Of a stretch of 53,438 bases of DNA, positions 16,949 through 26,172 are shown piece by piece. The translations under genes were made by a program, and so were the position numbers. Each line of letters starts with the position of its first letter. Position 1 is the stretch's first letter. The stretch is from Halomonas rhizosphaerae (GTDB lineage: Bacteria > Pseudomonadota > Gammaproteobacteria > Pseudomonadales > Halomonadaceae), in assembly GCF_030010555.1 (NCBI RefSeq), contig NZ_JASCQP010000044.1:49753-103190 (forward strand). The letters run 5' to 3'. Below the pieces are notes generated by a model that was not told the origin of the DNA, ran no database searches, and saw only the letters and a program-made list of their open reading frames with translations.

Positions 16949-18871
16949 CTACTGCGACTTGCGTACCCGCAGGTACCACTCGGAGAGCAGGCGCACCTGC
17001 TTCTCGGTGTAGCCGCGGTCGACCATGCGTGCCACGAAGTCCTCGTGCTTCTTCTGGTCTGCCGTCGAGGCCTTGGCGTTGAAGGAAATCACCGGCAGCA
17101 GCTCCTCGGTGTTGGCGAACATCTTGTGCTCGATCACCCCACGCAGCTTCTCGTAGGACTGCCAGCTGGGGTTCATGCCATTGTTCTGGGCACGGGCCCG
17201 CAGCACGAAGTTGACCACCTCGTGGCGGAAATCCTTGGGATTGGAGATGCCCGCCGGCTTCTCGATCTTCTCCAGCTCCTCGTTGAGGGCCTGGCGGTCG
17301 AGGAACTCGCCGGTCTCGGGGTCGCGGTACTCCTGATCCTGGATCCAGAAGTCGGCATAGGTGACGTAGCGGTCGAAGATGTTCTGGCCGTACTCGGAAT
17401 AGGACTCGAGATAGGCGGTCTGGATCTCCTTGCCGATGAAGTCGACGTAGCGCGGGGCCAGGAACTCCTTGATGAAGCGCAGGTAGCGCTCGAAGGTCTC
17501 CCGGGGGAGCTGCTCCTGTTCCAGGCGCTGCTCGAGCACATAGAGCAGGTGAACCGGGTTCGCCGCCACCTCGTGGTTGTCGAAGTTGAACACCTTGGAG
17601 AGGATCTTGAAGGCGAAGCGCGTCGACAGCCCCTCCATGCCCTCGTCGACCCCGGCCGCATCGCGGTACTCCTGGATCGACTTGGCCTTGGGGTCGGTGT
17701 CCTTGAGGTTCTCGCCGTCGTAGACCCGCATCTTGGAATAGATGCTCGAGTTCTCCGGCTCCTTGAGCCGGGAGAGCACCGAGAACTGGGCCAGCATGCG
17801 CAGAGTATCCGGTGCACAGGGCGCCTCGGCCAGCGACGAGTGCTCGAGCAGCTTCTTGTAGATGTTGATTTCCTCGGTGACCCGCAGGCAATAGGGCACC
17901 TTGACGATGTACACCCGGTCGAGGAAGGCCTCGTTGTTGCGGTTGTTACGGAAGGTCTGCCACTCGCTCTCGTTGGAGTGGGCCAGCACCACACCGTCGA
18001 AGGGGATCGCCCCCATGCCCTCGGTAGGGTTGTAGTTGCCCTCCTGGGTCGCCGTCAGCAGCGGATGCAGCACCTTGATCGGCGCCTTGAACATCTCGAC
18101 GAACTCCATCAACCCCTGGTTGGCGCGGCACAGCCCGCCGGAGAAGCTGTAGGCGTCCGGGTCATCCTGGGAGTAGAGCTCGAGCTGGCGGATGTCCACC
18201 TTGCCCACCAGCGAGGAGATGTCCTGGTTGTTCTCGTCGCCGGGCTCGGTCTTGGAGATGGCCACCTGGTTGAGCCGCGAGGGATAGAGACGCGCCACCC
18301 GGAACTGGGAGATGTCCCCCCCGTACTCCTTGAGGCGCTTGGCAGCCCAGGGCGACATCACGCTCTTGAGGTAGCGCTGGGGGATGCCGTACTCCTTCTC
18401 CAGCAGCTCGCCGTCCTCCTCCGGGGAGAACAGGCCCAGCGGCGACTCGTAGACCGGCGAGTCCTTGATGGCATAGAAGGGCACCTTCTCCATCAGCAGC
18501 TTGAGCCGCTCGGCCAGGGATGACTTGCCACCCCCTACCGGTCCCAGCAGATAGAGGATCTGCTTGCGCTCCTCGAGCCCCTGGGCGGCATGGCGAAAGT
18601 AGGCGACGATCTGCTCGATGGCCTCCTCCATGCCGTAGAACTCGGCAAAGGCCGGATAGCGGCGGATCACCTTGTTGGAGAAGATGCGGGACAGCCGCGG
18701 GTCCTTCGCGGTATCGATCACCTCTGGCTCGCCGATGGCCTCCAGCATACGCTCGGCCGCCGAGGCATAGGCCACGGGCTCCTGGCGACAGAGTTCCAGA
18801 TACTCCTGCAGGCTCATCTCTTCCTGCTGGACGCGAGCGAAGCGGTTCTGCACATGATCGAAGATGCTCAT
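16949..18871 (-). CDS. prkA: PrkA-type serine protein kinase
   Basis: A 640-residue protein like Escherichia coli YeaG and Bacillus PrkA. The N-terminal AAA+ module has Walker A GPVGGGKS at residues 110-117; the C-terminal PrkA domain follows (for example MRVYDGENLKDTDPKAKSIQEY). The family has reported protein-kinase activity and, in Bacillus, AAA protease-like activity; it is induced by nitrogen starvation and stationary phase in enteric bacteria. The start at 18871 is supported by AGGAGG five bases before a conserved MSIFDHV; the frame extends 58 codons upstream into non-conserved sequence. It is the first gene of the prkA-yeaH-spoVR operon. Confidence 0.95.
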   Translation of the reverse strand: MSIFDHVQNRFARVQQEEMSLQEYLELCRQEPVAYASAAERMLEAIGEPEVIDTAKDPRLSRIFSNKVIRRYPAFAEFYGMEEAIEQIVAYFRHAAQGLEERKQILYLLGPVGGGKSSLAERLKLLMEKVPFYAIKDSPVYESPLGLFSPEEDGELLEKEYGIPQRYLKSVMSPWAAKRLKEYGGDISQFRVARLYPSRLNQVAISKTEPGDENNQDISSLVGKVDIRQLELYSQDDPDAYSFSGGLCRANQGLMEFVEMFKAPIKVLHPLLTATQEGNYNPTEGMGAIPFDGVVLAHSNESEWQTFRNNRNNEAFLDRVYIVKVPYCLRVTEEINIYKKLLEHSSLAEAPCAPDTLRMLAQFSVLSRLKEPENSSIYSKMRVYDGENLKDTDPKAKSIQEYRDAAGVDEGMEGLSTRFAFKILSKVFNFDNHEVAANPVHLLYVLEQRLEQEQLPRETFERYLRFIKEFLAPRYVDFIGKEIQTAYLESYSEYGQNIFDRYVTYADFWIQDQEYRDPETGEFLDRQALNEELEKIEKPAGISNPKDFRHEVVNFVLRARAQNNGMNPSWQSYEKLRGVIEHKMFANTEELLPVISFNAKASTADQKKHEDFVARMVDRGYTEKQVRLLSEWYLRVRKSQ

Positions 18872-19071
18872 CGATGCCTCCTGTATGCCCGGTTCCCCAG
18901 CCACTCGACATGGTGGTGACAGGCCGGGGGTGGGTCTCATCAGCGTAGACAGCATCAGCGGATAACGGTTTGCCTCACCAATCAACGCACCCGAGCCCTC
19001 CCCCCTGAGAGCCCGGCGAGCGCCACTCGGTTCATGAGGAATCACGAAAGATTAAACGCTGAAACGACGCA

Positions 19072-19095
19072 GCCCGCCGGAGGAGGCCGGCGGGC
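19072..19095 (-). terminator. Terminator after fadH
   Basis: A 9-bp stem GCCCGCCGG / CCGGCGGGC with loop AGGAGG, about 40 bp after the fadH stop, followed on the minus strand by TGCGTCGTTTCAGCGTTT. It separates fadH from the prkA operon on the same strand. The rest of the 260-bp gap up to prkA holds the prkA promoter, for which I see no convincing hexamers. Confidence 0.65.
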
Positions 19096-19133
19096 GGTCA
19101 ACGGCTGGCGAGAACAGGCGGCCGCGATCGGCG

Positions 19134-21146
19134 TCAGAGTCGTGCGGCCAGCCGGGTTCCCTGCTCGATGGCCCGTCGGGCATCGAGCTCCGCCGCCTCG
19201 TCGGCACCGCCGATGACATGCACGCCCATCCCGGCCGCCTGCAGCGGCGCGAGCAGCTCACGCACCGGCTCCTGCCCGGCGCAGACCACGATGGTATCGA
19301 CCTCGAGACACCGCGGTTCGCCATCGAGGCGGATATGCAGCCCCTCGTCATCGATGCCGAGATACTCGCAGCCGACCAGCGTCTCGACCCCGCGATGCTT
19401 GAGCGAGGCCCGATGCACCCAGCCGGTGGTCTTGCCGAGCCCCTTGCCCGGCTTGCTGGTCTTGCGCTGCAGCAGGGTGACCTGCCGGGGGCTCGCGCGA
19501 GGCTCGGCCGCCTTGAGGCCGCCACGCTGCGCCACGCCGAGATCCACCCCCCACTCGTCGCACCAGGTCGCGACCGCCGGTGCGGCGTCGCCGGCGTGGG
19601 TCAAGAGCTCCGCCACGTCGAAGCCGATGCCCCCGGCGCCGATGATCGCCACGCGCCGGCCGACCCGCTCGGGATGGGTGATCGCCGTCGGGTAGCCGAT
19701 CACCTTCGGGTGGTCGCTGCCCGGCAGTTCGAGCCTGCGCGGTCGCACGCCGGTGGCCAGGACCACCGCATCGAAGTCGCGCAGGGCCTGGACATCCGCC
19801 TCGGTCCCCAGGCGTACCGTGACGCCCAGCCTGTCGAGTCTTACCCGGTAGTAGCGCAGGGTCTCGTCGAACTCCTCCTTGCCGGGAATCCGCCGCGCAT
19901 GGTTGAACTGCCCGCCCAGTTCGGTGCCGCGCTCGAAGAGGGTCACGGCATGGCCGCGCTCGGCGGCGGTAACCGCGGTGGCAAGACCGGCGGGACCGCC
20001 GCCCACCACGGCGATGGCCTTCGGCTCAGCGGTCGGGGCGACCACCAGCTCCGTCTCGTGGCAGGCACGCGGATTGACCAGGCAGGAGCTCACCCGCCCC
20101 AGGAAGACCTGGTCCAGGCAGGCCTGGTTGCAGGCAATGCAGGTATTGATCTCCTCGCCGCGTCCCGCGTCGGCCTTGCTTACCCAGGCGGGGTCGGCCA
20201 GGAAGGGCCGCGCCATGGAGACCATGTCGGCGTGCCCCTCGGCGAGCACCCGCTCCGCGACCTCCGGCATGTTGATGCGGTTGGTGGTGATCAGCGGCAC
20301 CGAGAGTTCGGCCTTCATGCGCCGGGTCACCTCGGTGAAGGCGGCCCGCGGCACGCTGGTGACGATGGTGGGGATGCGCGCCTCGTGCCAGCCGATGCCG
20401 GTGTTGATCAGGTTGGCGCCGGCGGCCTCGAGGGCGCGCCCCAGGGCGACGACCTCCTCGAAGGTGCTGCCCTCCTCCACCAGGTCGATCATCGACAGCC
20501 GAAAGATCAGCAGGAAGTCGTCCCCCGCCGCCTCACGGATGCGTTTCACGACCTCCACCGGGAAGCGGAGGCGATTCTCGAGGCTGCCTCCCCAGGCATC
20601 GTCGCGATGGTTCGTGCGGGGACAGATGAACTGGTTGATCAGATAGCCCTCCGACCCCATCACCTCGACGCCGTCGTAGCCGGCCTCCCGGGCCAGTTTC
20701 GCGCAGTGCACGTAGGCTTCGATGCGTGCCTCGACCTCGTCGCCGTCGAGCGCCCGGGGCGTGAAGGGATTGATGGGGGCCTGGAGCTCCGAGGGCGCCA
20801 CCAGCTCCGGCGTGTAGGCATAGCGGCCGGCGTGCAGGATCTGCAGGCAGATGCGCCCGCCGGCCTCGTGCACGGCCTCGACCACCCCACGGTGGTCCGC
20901 CACCTGCTCGGAGCGCTCGAGGGTCGCCGCCCCCTCGAAGACGGCGCCCTCGGGATGGGGCGCGATGCCGCCGGTGACGATCAGCCCGACCCCTTCCCGG
21001 GCCCGCTCGGCATAGAAGGCCGCCAGCCGCGCGAAGCCGCCCGGCGCCTCCTCGAGGTTGGTGTGCATCGAGCCCATCAGCACCCGATTGGGTAGTGTCA
21101 GGTGGCCGACCCGCAGGGGTCGGAACAGTTGGGGATAAGCACTCAC
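19134..21146 (-). CDS. fadH: 2,4-dienoyl-CoA reductase (NADPH)
   Basis: A 670-residue three-domain flavoenzyme that reduces 2,4-dienoyl-CoA intermediates in beta-oxidation of unsaturated fatty acids. Residues 1-330 form the FMN-binding Old Yellow Enzyme barrel (LPNRVLMGSMHTNLEE, GGRICLQILHAGRYAY, MGSEGYLINQFICPRTN). Cys336, 339, 343 and 355 (CIACNQAC ... SSCLVNP) bind the 4Fe-4S cluster, and the FAD/NADPH half follows with GGGPAG at 382-387. The start codon is GTG, preceded by GAGGA. Length and order match E. coli FadH. It stands alone, between the tRNA cluster and the prkA operon. Confidence 0.95.
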   Translation of the reverse strand: MSAYPQLFRPLRVGHLTLPNRVLMGSMHTNLEEAPGGFARLAAFYAERAREGVGLIVTGGIAPHPEGAVFEGAATLERSEQVADHRGVVEAVHEAGGRICLQILHAGRYAYTPELVAPSELQAPINPFTPRALDGDEVEARIEAYVHCAKLAREAGYDGVEVMGSEGYLINQFICPRTNHRDDAWGGSLENRLRFPVEVVKRIREAAGDDFLLIFRLSMIDLVEEGSTFEEVVALGRALEAAGANLINTGIGWHEARIPTIVTSVPRAAFTEVTRRMKAELSVPLITTNRINMPEVAERVLAEGHADMVSMARPFLADPAWVSKADAGRGEEINTCIACNQACLDQVFLGRVSSCLVNPRACHETELVVAPTAEPKAIAVVGGGPAGLATAVTAAERGHAVTLFERGTELGGQFNHARRIPGKEEFDETLRYYRVRLDRLGVTVRLGTEADVQALRDFDAVVLATGVRPRRLELPGSDHPKVIGYPTAITHPERVGRRVAIIGAGGIGFDVAELLTHAGDAAPAVATWCDEWGVDLGVAQRGGLKAAEPRASPRQVTLLQRKTSKPGKGLGKTTGWVHRASLKHRGVETLVGCEYLGIDDEGLHIRLDGEPRCLEVDTIVVCAGQEPVRELLAPLQAAGMGVHVIGGADEAAELDARRAIEQGTRLAARL

Positions 21147-21273
21147 GGCAGGATCCTCACGGTCGGAACGGCGGTCGATTCAAACAACTGTATGATAGTC
21201 GAGCCGGATGACGCAAAGGGTCATCGACCAATGATAGCGAGGAGCGGGAGGGGAAGCCGGGCACCAACGAGAC

Positions 21274-21302
21274 AGCCCCGAGGCCTGTAGGGCCTCGGGG
21301 CT
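21274..21302 (-). terminator. Terminator of the tRNA-Val/Asp cluster
   Basis: A perfect 12-bp stem AGCCCCGAGGCC / GGCCTCGGGGCT with loop TGTAG, 18 bp beyond the 3' end of the last tRNA-Asp on the minus strand. The T tract is poor (GTCTCGTTGG). Confidence 0.65.
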
Positions 21303-21320
21303 GAAGAATTCGTGTGCAGA

Positions 21321-21397
21321 TGGCGGACCGGACGGGACTCGAACCCGCGACCTCCGGCGTGACAGGCCGGCATTCTAACCAACTGAACTACCGGTCC
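21321..21397 (-). tRNA. tRNA-Asp (GTC), copy A
   Basis: A 77-nt tRNA with acceptor GGACCGG/CCGGTCC, discriminator G, encoded CCA and anticodon loop CTGTCAC (GTC). Identical in sequence to the other two copies. Last gene in transcription order of a five-tRNA cluster. Confidence 0.97.
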
Positions 21398-21400
21398 GCG

Positions 21401-21477
21401 TGGTGGGTGATACCGGACTCGAACCAGTGACCCCCAGCATGTGAGGCTGGTGCTCTAACCAACTGAGCTAATCACCC
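21401..21477 (-). tRNA. tRNA-Val (CAC)
   Basis: A 77-nt tRNA with acceptor GGGTGAT/ATCACCC, encoded CCA, anticodon stem CCAGC/GCTGG and loop CTCACAT, giving anticodon CAC, which reads GUG directly. It is only 3 bp from the following tRNA-Asp. Confidence 0.95.
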
Positions 21478-21516
21478 ACGCGTTACTGCAAGCTTGCTGC
21501 TGTCGTCATGCCATCA

Positions 21517-21593
21517 TGGCGGACCGGACGGGACTCGAACCCGCGACCTCCGGCGTGACAGGCCGGCATTCTAACCAACTGAACTACCGGTCC
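21517..21593 (-). tRNA. tRNA-Asp (GTC), copy B
   Basis: A 77-nt tRNA identical to copy A, with encoded CCA and anticodon GTC. Spacers to its neighbours are 39 bp (to tRNA-Val CAC) and 28 bp (to copy C). Confidence 0.97.
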
Positions 21594-21621
21594 GCAAGAT
21601 GACCTGCGACAGGGAAGACGA

Positions 21622-21698
21622 TGGCGGACCGGACGGGACTCGAACCCGCGACCTCCGGCGTGACAGGCCGGCATTCTAACCAACTGAACTACCGGTCC
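21622..21698 (-). tRNA. tRNA-Asp (GTC), copy C
   Basis: A 77-nt tRNA identical to copies A and B, with encoded CCA and anticodon GTC. It is the second gene of the cluster in transcription order, 42 bp after tRNA-Val (TAC). Confidence 0.97.
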
Positions 21699-21740
21699 GC
21701 TGCTCTCTTCCTGCGACATGATCGGGCATCGCCGAGGCGA

Positions 21741-21816
21741 TGGTGGGTGGTACAGGGTTCGAACCTGTGACCCCCAGCTTGTAAGGCTGGTGCTCTCCCA
21801 GCTGAGCTAACCACCC
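21741..21816 (-). tRNA. tRNA-Val (TAC)
   Basis: A 76-nt tRNA with acceptor GGGTGGT/ACCACCC, encoded CCA and anticodon loop CTTACAA (TAC). First gene of the cluster on the minus strand; the cluster order is Val(TAC)-Asp-Asp-Val(CAC)-Asp. Confidence 0.97.
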
Positions 21817-21952
21817 CCGGTCACGTGGCGCTGCATTCTACAGGGGCCCCGACCAATGTCAACGCTTTTCGCATCGCCGCCAGGGGGCGCCCCAGAGCGG
21901 AGAACCGCCGCCCTTTCATCGACTTGCCCGCACCGCCCGCGGCTCGGGAGTT

Positions 21953-22696
21953 TCAGGCGTGGGCGCTCATGAAGGCAGCGATCGCCGCCGCCCCCTCGTC
22001 GATCAGTGCCGCCTGGGTCCTGCCGGAGGCGCGACGCGGTTTCCAGTCATGGTCGCCGTCCTCGAGCCAGTGCAGTCGCACCGTGCCGGGGAGCGCATAG
22101 CCCGCCACCTCGTCACGGGTCCCGAAGGGATCTCGGCTGCCCTGCACCACCAGGGTCGGGCATGCCAGCAGCGGCCAGTGGGAAAGCCGCAGGCGCTCGG
22201 GCTTGCCGGGTGGATGGAAGGGGTAGCCGCACAGCACCAGGCCAGGGGCACCGTCGCGGGCCGCCAGCAGGCTGGCGACACGTCCGCCCATCGACTTGCC
22301 GCCCAGCCAGGGTGGCGGAAGGTCTCGGTGCGACACGCTGTCGCACCATTGAACCAGCTCCTCGACCAGGCGATCGACCCTCGGTGGCGGTCGCCGCCGC
22401 CCCTCACGGCGCATCTGCTGCAGGTAGGCGAACTCGATGGCCAGTGTCTGGACCCCCACCCCGGCCAGCGCATCACGCAACCGTTGCAGGAAGGTTGAAT
22501 CCTGCCCCGCACCGGCGCCGTGGGCCATCAGCAGCCGGCCTGCCCGACACTCTCCACGCACTTCCAGGGGGCCGAGCCCCTGGATATTCCAGCCACCGGA
22601 CTCGCCCTCGCGCAGCAATCGCTGCAGGGTCTGGCGGTCGATGGGCGGCAAATCCCGACAAAAACGGTCTGACAATTTCAGCCCCTTCTCGTTCAT
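21953..22696 (-). CDS. Alpha/beta hydrolase (TEX30/KANL3-like)
   Basis: A 247-residue cytosolic alpha/beta hydrolase. The oxyanion region LLMAHGAGAGQDS (56-68), the nucleophile elbow GGKSMGGR with Ser135, the acid in QGSRDPFGTRDE and the histidine in LEDGDHDWKP form a complete catalytic triad in the usual order. The TEX30/KANL3-type family has no agreed substrate. The first 45 residues precede the conserved fold and no ribosome site is seen before the ATG at 22696, so a later start is possible. It is divergent from ccoN. Confidence 0.85.
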   Translation of the reverse strand: MNEKGLKLSDRFCRDLPPIDRQTLQRLLREGESGGWNIQGLGPLEVRGECRAGRLLMAHGAGAGQDSTFLQRLRDALAGVGVQTLAIEFAYLQQMRREGRRRPPPRVDRLVEELVQWCDSVSHRDLPPPWLGGKSMGGRVASLLAARDGAPGLVLCGYPFHPPGKPERLRLSHWPLLACPTLVVQGSRDPFGTRDEVAGYALPGTVRLHWLEDGDHDWKPRRASGRTQAALIDEGAAAIAAFMSAHA

Positions 22697-22738
22697 GAAT
22701 CAACACATTGGCGTGTTCAGCTTGTCGCACGCCTGCGC

Positions 22739-22744
22739 TAGAAT
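22739..22744 (+). promoter_or_regulatory. Candidate -10 element of the ccoNOQP promoter
   Basis: TAGAAT in the 142-bp ccoN upstream region, with a weak TTCAGC 17 bp upstream. No full TTGAT-N4-ATCAA Anr/Fnr box can be aligned at activator distance, in contrast to hemN; only a half-site ATCAA (22699-22703) is present. Confidence 0.35.
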
Positions 22745-22838
22745 CAGCGTTGGTTAAAGACCTGCATCATCCTGCGGAGGTCGCCCCGAGGCAGAATGCC
22801 GCGGGACACCCCCAAACCGCGTTCGATGGGAACCTGAC

Positions 22839-24263
22839 ATGAGCACAGCACTTGAACACCCGACCTACAACTACAAGGTAGTTCGGCAGTTCGCGATCAT
22901 GACGGTGGTGTGGGGCATCGTGGGCATGACCCTCGGTGTCATCCTTGCCGCACAGCTGGTATGGCCGGAACTGAACCTGGGACTGCCGTGGACGAGCTTC
23001 GGCCGCCTGCGCCCCCTGCACACCAACGCCGTGATCTTCGCCTTCGGCGGTTCGGCACTGTTCGCCACCTCCTACTACGTGGTGCAGCGAACCTGCCAGA
23101 CCCGCCTGTTCGGCGACAAGCTCGCGGCCTTCACCTTCTGGGGCTGGCAGGCGGTGATCGTCTCCGCGGTGGTCTCGCTGCCGCTGGGCTACACCACCAC
23201 CAAGGAGTACGCCGAGCTGGAATGGCCGATCAATATCCTGATCGCCGTGGTCTGGATCAGCTATGCCATCGTCTTCCTGGGCACCATCAAGCTGCGCAAG
23301 ACCTCCCACATCTACGTGGCCAACTGGTTCTTCGCCGCCTTCATCCTGACCGTGGCGGTGCTGCACATCGTCAACAACGCCGCCATCCCGGTCACCGCCA
23401 TGTACTCCACCTCCATCTACGCCGGCGCCATCGACGCCATGGTGCAGTGGTGGTATGGCCACAACGCGGTGGGCTTCTTCCTGACCGCTGGTTTCCTGGG
23501 GATGATGTACTACTTCGTACCCAAGCAGGCCGAGCGTCCGGTCTACTCCTACCGCCTGTCCATCGTCCACTTCTGGGCGCTGATCATGGTCTACATGTGG
23601 GCCGGCCCGCACCACCTGCACTACACCGCCCTGCCCAACTGGGCCCAGTCGCTGGGCATGATCATGTCGATCATCCTGCTGGCCCCCTCCTGGGGCGGCA
23701 TGATCAACGGCATGATGACCCTCTCCGGCGCCTGGCATAAGCTGCGCACCGACCCGACCCTGCGCTTCCTGGTGGTGGCCCTCTCCTTCTACGGCATGTC
23801 CACCTTCGAGGGGCCGATGATGGCGGTGAAGACCGTCAATGCCCTCTCGCACTACACCGACTGGACCATCGGCCACGTGCACGCCGGCGCCCTGGGCTGG
23901 GTGGCGATGATCACCATCGGCTCCATGTACCACCTGATCCCGCGCCTCTTCGGCCGCACCGAGATGCACTCGGTGAACCTGATCGCCGTGCACTTCTGGC
24001 TGGCCACCATCGGCACCGTGCTCTACATCGCCGCCATGTGGGTCAACGGCATCCTGCAGGGCCTGATGTGGCGCGCCATCAACCCCGACGGCACCCTGAT
24101 GTACACCTTCGTCGAATCCGTGGAGGCCAGCGGCCCGGGCTACATCGTGCGCCTGATCGGCGGCCTGTGCTGGGTGGCCGGCATGCTGATCATGGCCTTC
24201 AACGTCTTCATGACCGTCCGGCGCGGCGAAGGCGCCCGTCAGCCGATTCCGCAGACTGCCTGA
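22839..24263 (+). CDS. ccoN: cbb3-type cytochrome c oxidase subunit I
   Basis: The catalytic subunit of the high-affinity cbb3 oxidase, 474 residues and about 12 membrane helices. It binds haem b, haem b3 and CuB. Visible ligands are His61 (RLHTN-type [11 protein letters not shown]), His208 of HNAVGFF, His258/259 in GPHHLHY, and the helix VII tyrosine Tyr252 that cross-links to the CuB histidine in this family; the [11 protein letters not shown] segment carries the b/b3 histidines. It opens the ccoNOQP operon, with 23 bp to ccoO. The enzyme reduces O2 to water at low oxygen while pumping protons. Confidence 0.98.
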   Translation: MSTALEHPTYNYKVVRQFAIMTVVWGIVGMTLGVILAAQLVWPELNLGLPWTSFGRLRPLHTNAVIFAFGGSALFATSYYVVQRTCQTRLFGDKLAAFTFWGWQAVIVSAVVSLPLGYTTTKEYAELEWPINILIAVVWISYAIVFLGTIKLRKTSHIYVANWFFAAFILTVAVLHIVNNAAIPVTAMYSTSIYAGAIDAMVQWWYGHNAVGFFLTAGFLGMMYYFVPKQAERPVYSYRLSIVHFWALIMVYMWAGPHHLHYTALPNWAQSLGMIMSIILLAPSWGGMINGMMTLSGAWHKLRTDPTLRFLVVALSFYGMSTFEGPMMAVKTVNALSHYTDWTIGHVHAGALGWVAMITIGSMYHLIPRLFGRTEMHSVNLIAVHFWLATIGTVLYIAAMWVNGILQGLMWRAINPDGTLMYTFVESVEASGPGYIVRLIGGLCWVAGMLIMAFNVFMTVRRGEGARQPIPQTA

Positions 24264-24286
24264 GCTAACCGGGGAAACCGACACCA

Positions 24287-24895
24287 ATGAGACACGAGAT
24301 CGTCGAAAAGAACGTCGGCCTGCTTGCCGTACTGATCCTGGTGGTGATCAGCTTCGGCGGCCTGGCCGAGGTCGTGCCGCTGTTCTTCCAGAAGCAGACG
24401 ACCGAACCCGTCGAGGGGCTCGAGCCGCTCTCCGCACTGGAGCTGGAAGGCCGCGACATCTATCGCCGCGAGGGCTGCGTCGGCTGCCACTCGCAGATGG
24501 TCCGCCCCTTCCGTGCCGAGACCGAGCGCTATGGCCACTACAGCGTGGCCGGCGAATCGGTCTACGACCACAACTTCCTGTGGGGGTCCAAGCGCACCGG
24601 GCCGGACCTGGCCCGCGTCGGTGGGCGCTACAGCGACGACTGGCACCGCGCCCACATGTACAACCCGCGTGACGTGGTGCCGGAATCGGTCATGCCGGCC
24701 TATCCGTGGCTGTTCGAGAACACCCTGGATGGCCAGGACACGCCGAAGAAGATGCGCGCCCTGCGAGCCCTCGGCGTGCCCTATACCGACGAGCAGATCG
24801 ACAACGCCACCCGCGAGGTGCGCGGCGAGCAGGAGATCACCGCGCTGATCGCCTATCTGCAACAGCTTGGCACCGTGCTCGAGGGCACACGCTGA
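24287..24895 (+). CDS. ccoO: cbb3-type cytochrome c oxidase subunit II (mono-haem c)
   Basis: A 202-residue membrane-anchored c-type cytochrome. One N-terminal helix ([20 protein letters not shown]) is followed by a periplasmic domain with haem-binding CVGCH at residues 64-68 and a distal methionine in [10 protein letters not shown]. It passes electrons from CcoP or soluble cytochromes to CcoN. It ends two bases before the ccoQ start, within the ccoNOQP operon. Confidence 0.98.
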   Translation: MRHEIVEKNVGLLAVLILVVISFGGLAEVVPLFFQKQTTEPVEGLEPLSALELEGRDIYRREGCVGCHSQMVRPFRAETERYGHYSVAGESVYDHNFLWGSKRTGPDLARVGGRYSDDWHRAHMYNPRDVVPESVMPAYPWLFENTLDGQDTPKKMRALRALGVPYTDEQIDNATREVRGEQEITALIAYLQQLGTVLEGTR

Positions 24896-24897
24896 CT

Positions 24898-25113
24898 ATG
24901 GATACCGGAACCTTTCGCGGCATCATCACGGGCATCCTGATCATCGCCTTCATCGGGCTCACCCTGTGGGCCTACTCGAAGCGACGCAAGAAGGATTTCG
25001 ACGAGGCAAAGAACCTGCCCTTCGCCGACGAGGATGATATGCCGGCGAACCGTGACACGAGCGCCTCGCGCGAGACCGATTCCCGCCATGACAGGGGAGA
25101 CAGGAACACATGA
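24898..25113 (+). CDS. ccoQ: cbb3-type oxidase small subunit CcoQ
   Basis: A 71-residue single-helix protein (GIITGILIIAFIGLTLWAY, then basic SKRRKKDF). CcoQ stabilises the interaction of CcoP with the CcoNO core. The start at 24898 follows the ccoO stop by two bases and the end overlaps the ccoP start by four (ATGA), typical for this operon. The C-terminal tail is longer and more acidic/polar (DEDDMPANRDTSASRETDS) than in the shortest CcoQ proteins. Confidence 0.93.
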   Translation: MDTGTFRGIITGILIIAFIGLTLWAYSKRRKKDFDEAKNLPFADEDDMPANRDTSASRETDSRHDRGDRNT

Positions 25114-26039
25114 ATAATCTTTGGGGTGACTCCCTCTCCGGCTTCTGGAGTGCCTGGATCATCGTCATCACGCTGGGCTCCATCGGGATTGCCTTCTGGC
25201 TGCTCTATGCCAACCGCAAGACCGACAAGACCCCCGATGCCGAGGGCAACGTCGAGACCACCGGCCATGCCGCCGATGGCATCGAAGAGTACGACAACCC
25301 GCTGCCCCGCTGGTGGTTGCAGCTCTATATCGGCACCATCGTCTTTTCACTCGGCTACCTGGTGCTCTACCCGGGCCTCGGCAACTTCGCCGGCGTGCTG
25401 GGCTGGACCCAGGAAGGCCAGTGGGAAGAGGAAGTGGCCCGCGCCGAGGAGCGCTTCACGCCGATCTTCGCCCAGTACGAGGAGGTACCGATCCCCGAGC
25501 TGGCCGAAGACGACGAGGCCATGCAGGTCGCCGAGCGCATCTACCTCAACAACTGCGCGGTATGCCATGGCTCCAACGCCAAGGGTGGCTATGGCTTCCC
25601 CAACCTGACCGATGACGACTGGCTGTACGGCGGCGAGCCGGAGAACATCCTGACGACCCTGCACCAGGGGCGTAACGGCCTGATGCCCTCCTGGCAGCAG
25701 CTGGGCAGCGAGAACATCGAGAACGTCACCCAGCACGTGCTGGCCCTGTCGGACCTCGAGCACGACGCCGATCGCGCCGAGCGCGGTGCGGCGACCTTCG
25801 CCTCGGTGTGCGCGGCCTGCCATATGCCCGACGGCACCGGCAACCAGGCACTGGGGGCGCCCAACCTGACCAACGATATCTGGCTCTATCAGGCGCCGGG
25901 GCAGAGCGTTGCCGATTCGGTGCGCCAGACCCTGCGTAACGGCCGCAACGGCCATATGCCGGCCCAGGCCGCCTATATCGGCGAGGAGCGTGTCCACCTG
26001 GTCGCCGCCTACGTCTACAGCCTGCGCTTCGAGGACTGA
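25110..26039 (+). CDS. ccoP: cbb3-type cytochrome c oxidase subunit III (di-haem c)
   Basis: A 309-residue di-haem cytochrome c. Two N-terminal helices (around 15-35 and 72-90) are joined by a short loop, as in gammaproteobacterial CcoP with an extra helix, followed by two periplasmic cytochrome c domains with CAVCH (149-153) and CAACH (234-238). It is the electron entry point of the oxidase. The start overlaps ccoQ. It ends the ccoNOQP unit, 20 bp before a terminator hairpin. Confidence 0.98.
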   Translation: MNNLWGDSLSGFWSAWIIVITLGSIGIAFWLLYANRKTDKTPDAEGNVETTGHAADGIEEYDNPLPRWWLQLYIGTIVFSLGYLVLYPGLGNFAGVLGWTQEGQWEEEVARAEERFTPIFAQYEEVPIPELAEDDEAMQVAERIYLNNCAVCHGSNAKGGYGFPNLTDDDWLYGGEPENILTTLHQGRNGLMPSWQQLGSENIENVTQHVLALSDLEHDADRAERGAATFASVCAACHMPDGTGNQALGAPNLTNDIWLYQAPGQSVADSVRQTLRNGRNGHMPAQAAYIGEERVHLVAAYVYSLRFED

Positions 26040-26058
26040 GACAGGAGCCTCAGGCTTC

Positions 26059-26090
26059 AAAGGGTGCGGCCTCCGGTCGCACCCTTTCTC
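26059..26090 (+). terminator. Terminator after ccoNOQP
   Basis: A 10-bp stem AAAGGGTGCG / CGCACCCTTT with loop GCCTCCGGT, followed by CTCGTTG. It separates ccoNOQP from ccoGHIS. A TACAAT (26109-26114) just downstream is a possible -10 of the ccoG promoter. Confidence 0.75.
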
Positions 26091-26172
26091 GTTGTGCGGC
26101 CACCCCGATACAATATGCCCCATCCCAGCGGCCCCGACAGGCCCTGCCCTCCTTGCCAGCCGTGAGCCTGCC

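Noticed and set aside
14528..18523. A 1331-codon open frame antisense to prkA-yeaH-spoVR, and similar long antisense frames at 3874-5523 and 8861-11095
   Set aside because: They mirror conserved genes on the other strand, consist of low-complexity His/Gln/Gly/Leu-rich sequence and match no family; long shadow frames are usual at this GC content.
21483..21719. A 78-codon frame with two copies of a PVVQLVRMPACHAGGRGFESRP-type peptide
   Set aside because: It is a translation of two tRNA-Asp genes, a well-known annotation artefact.
22690..22703. Possible Anr box upstream of ccoN
   Set aside because: Only the ATCAA half fits; the other half (CGTTC) does not, and it is too far (-54.5) from the best -10.
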